From Castor canadensis (Eukaryota; Chordata; Mammalia; Rodentia; Castoridae), in the NCBI RefSeq assembly GCF_047511655.1, contig NC_133394.1, positions 56,142,501-56,206,500 of the forward strand: a DNA stretch of 64,000 nt, read 5' to 3'. Under the pieces are notes generated by a model. The model saw only the letters and a program-made list of their open reading frames with translations. It did not search any database and was not told where the DNA came from. Made by a program: the position numbers and the translations under genes. The first letter of the stretch is position 1. Each line of letters starts with the position of its first letter. Below are positions 59,920 through 64,000 of the stretch, piece by piece.

Positions 59920-59937
59920 TGAAACCACTATTATGAC

Positions 59938-59943
59938 TTTATT
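59938..59943 (-). terminator. KIAA1109: Polyadenylation signal of KIAA1109 (AATAAA)
   Basis: The only AATAAA that I see on the minus strand between the KIAA1109 stop (60405) and 59920. A GU-rich stretch follows ('tggtttcag', 'ctggggtctttttat'), so cleavage near 59920 would leave a 3'UTR of about 480 nt. Confidence 0.6.
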
Positions 59944-60404
59944 ACAATAGTTACAAACAATATTTTAGTGGTATACAATCATATCACAATTACTCAAACT
60001 ATTTACAAATAGGTATTTATACAAGTCTACATAAAAAAGCAACAACTATTCCAAATCACATTATCAACAAGATTCTTTTCTAAAAGTTATGGCCAATAAA
60101 AAAAATCAGTTACTCTGCAAACATTTTAAAGATGCAGGAGTCATATTGCACACAATACAATTATAAACCTTAATAAGCAGATTTATATATTTTAATCTAG
60201 TTTTTCAAAAACCTTACATTACCATGCAATACTTCACTGTACACAGGATGGTAGAACTAAAAGAAGCAGGTTAACTTACAATATTTTAATATGGCCACAA
60301 AATTAGAATTATTTTAAAACCATATTTAATAAACTTAAAATATCACTCATGTACTGAAGCTTAATGGACACAAACAGAATTTGCTCACAGATCAAGTTAA
60401 TACT

Positions 60405-60621
60405 TTAGTGTTCTTCTTTGTCTTTTCCTTTCCTTTCCTTTTCGTCCTGTAGTGCAGTACCAAGCTTTTTGATAAGAACAGACAGAACCTTGTCCAGTGG
60501 GTCCATGACTCCTCTCTGAAGCCACTTAGGAATAGTAGTCCTGGCATGATGGAAGCCCAGTTTTTGAAGAATATAATCAACACCTACAGGATCAATCTTT
60601 CTTCCAGTCCAAGAAATTAAT
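60405..60621 (-). CDS. KIAA1109: KIAA1109/BLTP1 terminal coding exon
   Basis: Encodes the last 71 residues plus stop: 'LISWTGRKIDPVGVDYILQK', 'LGFHHARTTIPKWLQRGVMD', 'PLDKVLSVLIKKLGTALQDE', ending in a basic/acidic tail 'KERKGKDKEEH'. This is the C-terminus of the giant bridge-like lipid transfer protein (Tweek/FSA/BLTP1), which transfers phospholipids at membrane contacts and is essential in mammals. The acceptor is 'ttattttag' above 60621; the first base completes AG|A (Arg). The C/T-rich plus-strand stretch 60420-60445 is coding, not a simple repeat. Only the very end of a protein of about 5000 residues lies in the window. Confidence 0.93.
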
Positions 60622-62835
60622 CTAAAATAATAATTACAAATGATAACTGTTAAGGAATATAATGCCCTACCACTATAATGCTAGGAGTATAAATGCCATT
60701 TAATGCCCCAAGGGCATATCCAAAAGAATCACTGAACCTTTATAATACACTCAAGGCAAAATATTTCAGTAGGTGCATTTGAATAATTGAGCCTATAATT
60801 CCTGGATTCAATAGAGTAATAGCATTCTGAAAATTATATGTCTGATTGTAAGTATCCTTGACATGTTACATATAGCAACCATGTTGATGAAATTTCATTC
60901 TAATTAATTTATTAGGCCTGTTAGATGGTCACCTTAACTATTTAAAAGGACATCTGGTTAAAAGATTTCACAAGCATGTGACATGAGGAAAAGGCTAAAA
61001 TTTACTGAATGCTATGTGCTAAACATGTTTGAAGGGAGAACAGTTTTCTGTTTCTGATATTTTCTTCCACATAGAAGTCAAGCTATTTTCCTGTATTAAT
61101 GATTTATCTGACTAGCAAAGTTAATAAAGGAACTGTATACTTCAGTATCTGCCTTAGTTTCTCTTGAGAGTCACTCATTTTGGTCTATTTCTCCATGCCA
61201 TAGGGCTTTCAAGGACAATCCCCTAAACAGGTTATCCCCAAGCACTGAGTACTATTTGTGGCTATGTGAGTACACATAGCTACTAACTGTACTGTACCAC
61301 TCTCTGCCCCTTAAGTTCTACATTATTGAAGCCCTACAGCTAAGCCTAAAACCTGGACTTTGGAGTAGAAAGTTATTGCTGCCAGACATCTAAACCAAAT
61401 CAGCACTCAAACTGCTATTTTCATTTTCAGTGGCTTCTCTCATACTCTGTCGTTTAGCCATGAACTCAGGTAGGAGGTATTAAGCACTAATCTCCTAAAA
61501 CTCAATTGCAATAAGCATTTTGCATTAATTAACTCATTTAACCAGTATAACAACCCTACAAGGTAGGTAATACCATTTTCCAATTTTTCACGAGGCTATG
61601 GAGGAATCTCAGAGAGGAGAGAGGCTATGTCTTTTGACTTACAGTATTCAACTACTATGCAATAAAGCGTGAGTTTAGAAACAGAGCTATTAATCATATT
61701 CTCTACCACTATGTAATATTCCCTAATTAGTTATTGTTTGCTAAAAAAGGTATCCACTTTTATTTTCATTTGAAGCTCAACTCTTTTATAGTAAGCTTAA
61801 ATATACTAAGAAATATTTATTCAATTTCATTATAATTAGATTTATAAATACAAAATGTATTTTCCAAATAGTTTTTTGCATTAGGACTGTCTAAAATATT
61901 GGTCTGATGTAATGACAATGTTAAAATTTCTCATATCATCAAACTGTTTTGTTGATTTGGTTAAAACAAATTTTATTGAATACAAATTACTAACACACAA
62001 AAGTCACTACTTTCTGCTTATACAAGAATCCATTGTACAATGGAGATTTTGTATTTTGGAATTATTTTGTGACATAAATATGCCTTAGGAATAACTTTAT
62101 CTAAATAAAATCTGTATCATTTTGCAAATGTTTTGCATGATATAATGGATTTTTCAGGATTCAGGCAGTTAATAATAAGGCAGATGAGAGGAAAGGGAAA
62201 AAAAATAGAATGCCATGAGTAGTAATCACAAATAAAGAACACACAAGGCAAGTACCACTAGTTATAGCAACTATTATAATTAAAGTTAGAAAATATTTTC
62301 AAAATTTGGATCTAAAAATGAGTTGATGTAAATGACATTATTACTGTCGAAAAACATGACTTAGTGAAGAATCTGTACTTGAAAGTATCACATGTAACAT
62401 TTTTGGCATGGTTTTATACTGTTCAGTATATAAATAGGACACTGAAATTATAAGAAACTATAATGGTTTCTTAATGATAATGCATGACTCTTATTGCATA
62501 TTTTTTTATTATTAACCATATATACCTAAAAAATTTGAAAACAACATCTAGGTAAGAAGATGAAAAATAACAAATAGTAGAAAGATAGTTATTCTCTTAT
62601 TTTTAGTGATTAAGTGACAGAATGCCAAACAGTGGACAGTTTGTATTTTTGCTTCATCCAGACACACTTACAAAAGCAGGAAAGAGGTGCAGAAAGAAGA
62701 GTCAGCTGCTGAAGAGGTTACAAATGACTGATTTGTAAACTTATTTTTGGTAGCCATATTTAGCCTATATTGTTCATAATTTTTCTCATAGTGTTCCCTT
62801 TGGATATGGGTAAAATGTATACACCCCTTACTTAC
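60622..62835. other. Last intron of KIAA1109
   Basis: Contains a MIR element (61505-61720: 'taactcatttaaccagtata', 'caaccctacaaggtaggtaa') and otherwise unrecognised A/T-rich sequence. Confidence 0.65.
61505..61720 (+). repeat. MIR element
   Basis: The core 'aaccctacaaggtaggtaat' with 'ctcagagaggagagaggcta' matches MIR, including the following 'gagtttagaaacagagctat' segment. Confidence 0.8.
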
Positions 62836-63001
62836 CTAAGAGTGGGCTCTAGATGCCATGTGTTGCACATAAAATCTCTCCAGTCCACTGTCGTGTAAGT
62901 GATGCTATCTTCTCTGTCTTTGTCAGAGGAATTCTCATCGTGTATAATAACTGGACTTTTCTGTCCTGGTCGAGTAGATAGAATCCGAGGTGGAAAAATG
63001 G
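62836..63001 (-). CDS. KIAA1109: KIAA1109/BLTP1 penultimate coding exon
   Basis: Encodes 'IFPPRILSTRPGQKSPVIIH', 'DENSSDKDREDSITYTTVDW', 'RDFMCNTWHLEPTL' and a split Arg. The acceptor is 'cattatag' above 63001 and the donor is AG|GTAAGT (intron from 62835). Length 166, two bases of the split first codon in, phase 2 out, in frame with the terminal exon. The segment after the acidic 'ENSSDKDRED' stretch belongs to the conserved C-terminal region of the family. The upstream exons lie beyond the right edge. Confidence 0.92.
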
Positions 63002-63139
63002 CTATAATGAAAAAGATTAATATTATAAATATATCTTATAAACTTATTTTAAACCACCATAAGGACAGAATGATTGGCTACAAATCTCATTTTATCTGCT
63101 ACCTTGTCAAATCCTCATTAGTTGAAAAGTAATCTCTCT

Positions 63140-63325
63140 CTCTTTTTTTCTTTTGGCAGTATTGGGGAGTTGAACTTTGGGCCTTGAGCTAGCTAGACAA
63201 GCACTCTACCACTTGAGCCAGGCCCCCCAGCCCTGTTTGCATTGTTTATTTTCTATTAGGGTTTTCATTTAGGCCTGGCCCACCTTGGGTTGTGATCCTC
63301 CTATTTATGCTTCATGTATTGCTGA
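63140..63325 (-). repeat. Composite SINE, antisense
   Basis: Poly-T then antisense ID half ('gcactctaccacttgagcca', 'ggccccccagccct') and antisense B1 remnant ('tgggttgtgatcctcctatt'). Confidence 0.85.
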
Positions 63326-63494
63326 GTTGAAAAGTAATCATTTCAAGTAAGCCATAAATAAGTACCAGTTATTAATATTTTTTGGAGAAAAAAATATTGA
63401 CACGAATGGTAAAGAATGCTGAATCATTTATTTGATAGCAGACATAGGGCACTGAAATTGATAGGTGTTAAGTCTCCTTTAGAATGATTATAGT

Positions 63495-63695
63495 AAACTG
63501 AACAGTGTCTCATACCTGTAATTCCAGCTATTGGGGAGTCTGAGACAGAAGTATTGCCAATTCCAGGTTAGCCTGGATAACTTAGCAAGACCCTGTCTCA
63601 AAATAAAATTTTAAAAAAGGGCTGGGGGGTATACCTCATGGTAAAGTACTTAACATGTATGAGGTCCTGGGTTCAAACCTCATACATGGATGACT
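63495..63695 (+). repeat. Composite SINE (B1-like plus ID-like)
   Basis: B1-like 'gtctcatacctgtaattcca' to 'agcaagaccctgtctcaaaa', then an ID half 'gggctggggggtatacctca' to 'gaggtcctgggttcaaacct'. Confidence 0.88.
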
Positions 63696-64000
63696 TTAAA
63701 AAGTTTTATTGAGATTTATTCACATATAGTATAATTAAAAGTATGTAATTCAGTGGGTTTGTATGTTAAATAGTTGTATGAATATTTAAACAGTGGTACT
63801 ACTTGGGAATTTTTTATATAGTCTTTCTTTTTTTAGTAATACTCGTGTTAAGTCTTTTTAAATTGGCTATCATAAATATATACATATATATAAAATCAAA
63901 TGAGACATAGGTAGTTTTTATGTGATCTTATTTAATAAATAAAGCATTTCTCTTAGAGCACAAGTTTCAAGACACAGAGTGGACATAAAATAATTAACTC

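Noticed and set aside
60420..60446. Pyrimidine simple repeat (tttcc units)
   Set aside because: It is coding: on the minus strand it specifies the charged Lys/Glu tail of KIAA1109.
1..64000. CRISPR array, operon, phage or plasmid features
   Set aside because: The window is an animal nuclear locus with spliced genes; the repeats are interspersed retroelements, not regularly spaced arrays.

Overview
This is a mammalian nuclear genome window with short exons, long introns and dense retrotransposons. It carries the 5' part of ADAD1 and the 3' end of KIAA1109 (BLTP1), both on the minus strand. In human the neighbours run KIAA1109 - ADAD1 - IL2 - IL21 in one orientation, so the window matches that block in reverse, with the IL2 side beyond position 1. 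B1-like plus ID/tRNA-like composite SINEs and ID-type elements point to a rodent. The consensus 'ctcaagtggtagagtgcctgcc' style of ID half recalls beaver/kangaroo-rat relatives (Castorimorpha), but that is inference from memory.

Layout from right to left, in the direction of transcription: the last two coding exons of KIAA1109 (63001-62836 and 60621-60405) with a short 3'UTR and an AATAAA near 59940; an intergenic stretch with old L1/SINE debris; a CpG island (about 56380-56860) that is the likely ADAD1 promoter with a noncoding first exon; then ten ADAD1 coding exons from 56116 down to 7167. These ten exons join in frame to 540 codons. Only the terminal exon (about 36 residues by family length) is missing and was not found at 1-7166. 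ADAD1 encodes a testis RNA-binding protein with one dsRBD and an adenosine-deaminase-like domain. The window shows H272-A-V274 where active ADARs have H-A-E, so the protein is predicted to bind but not edit RNA.

Introns and flanks are filled by repeats. There is a Tigger1 DNA transposon (60-1995), several ancient L1 and MIR pieces, about 19 SINEs, and three long L1 elements: A (about 9640-17420), B (about 17577-22885) and C (about 40852-48110). L1-A and L1-B sit in the 17.9 kb intron between exons 10 and 9; L1-C sits in the 13.3 kb intron between exons 5 and 4. All three are defective. L1-A has a duplicated 5' end, L1-B has lost ORF1, and A and C have lost the FxDD reverse-transcriptase motif.

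I found no new biological system that I can stand behind. The best leads are: an antisense open reading frame with an in-frame internal duplication in the 5'UTR of two L1 copies (an ORF0-like candidate); a GC-AG intron and a weak donor in ADAD1; a SINE inserted within about 10 nt of an ADAD1 donor; the duplicated-promoter L1; and a shared G-quadruplex-capable tract in the L1 3'UTR. No rRNA genes, functional tRNA genes or CRISPR arrays were seen.
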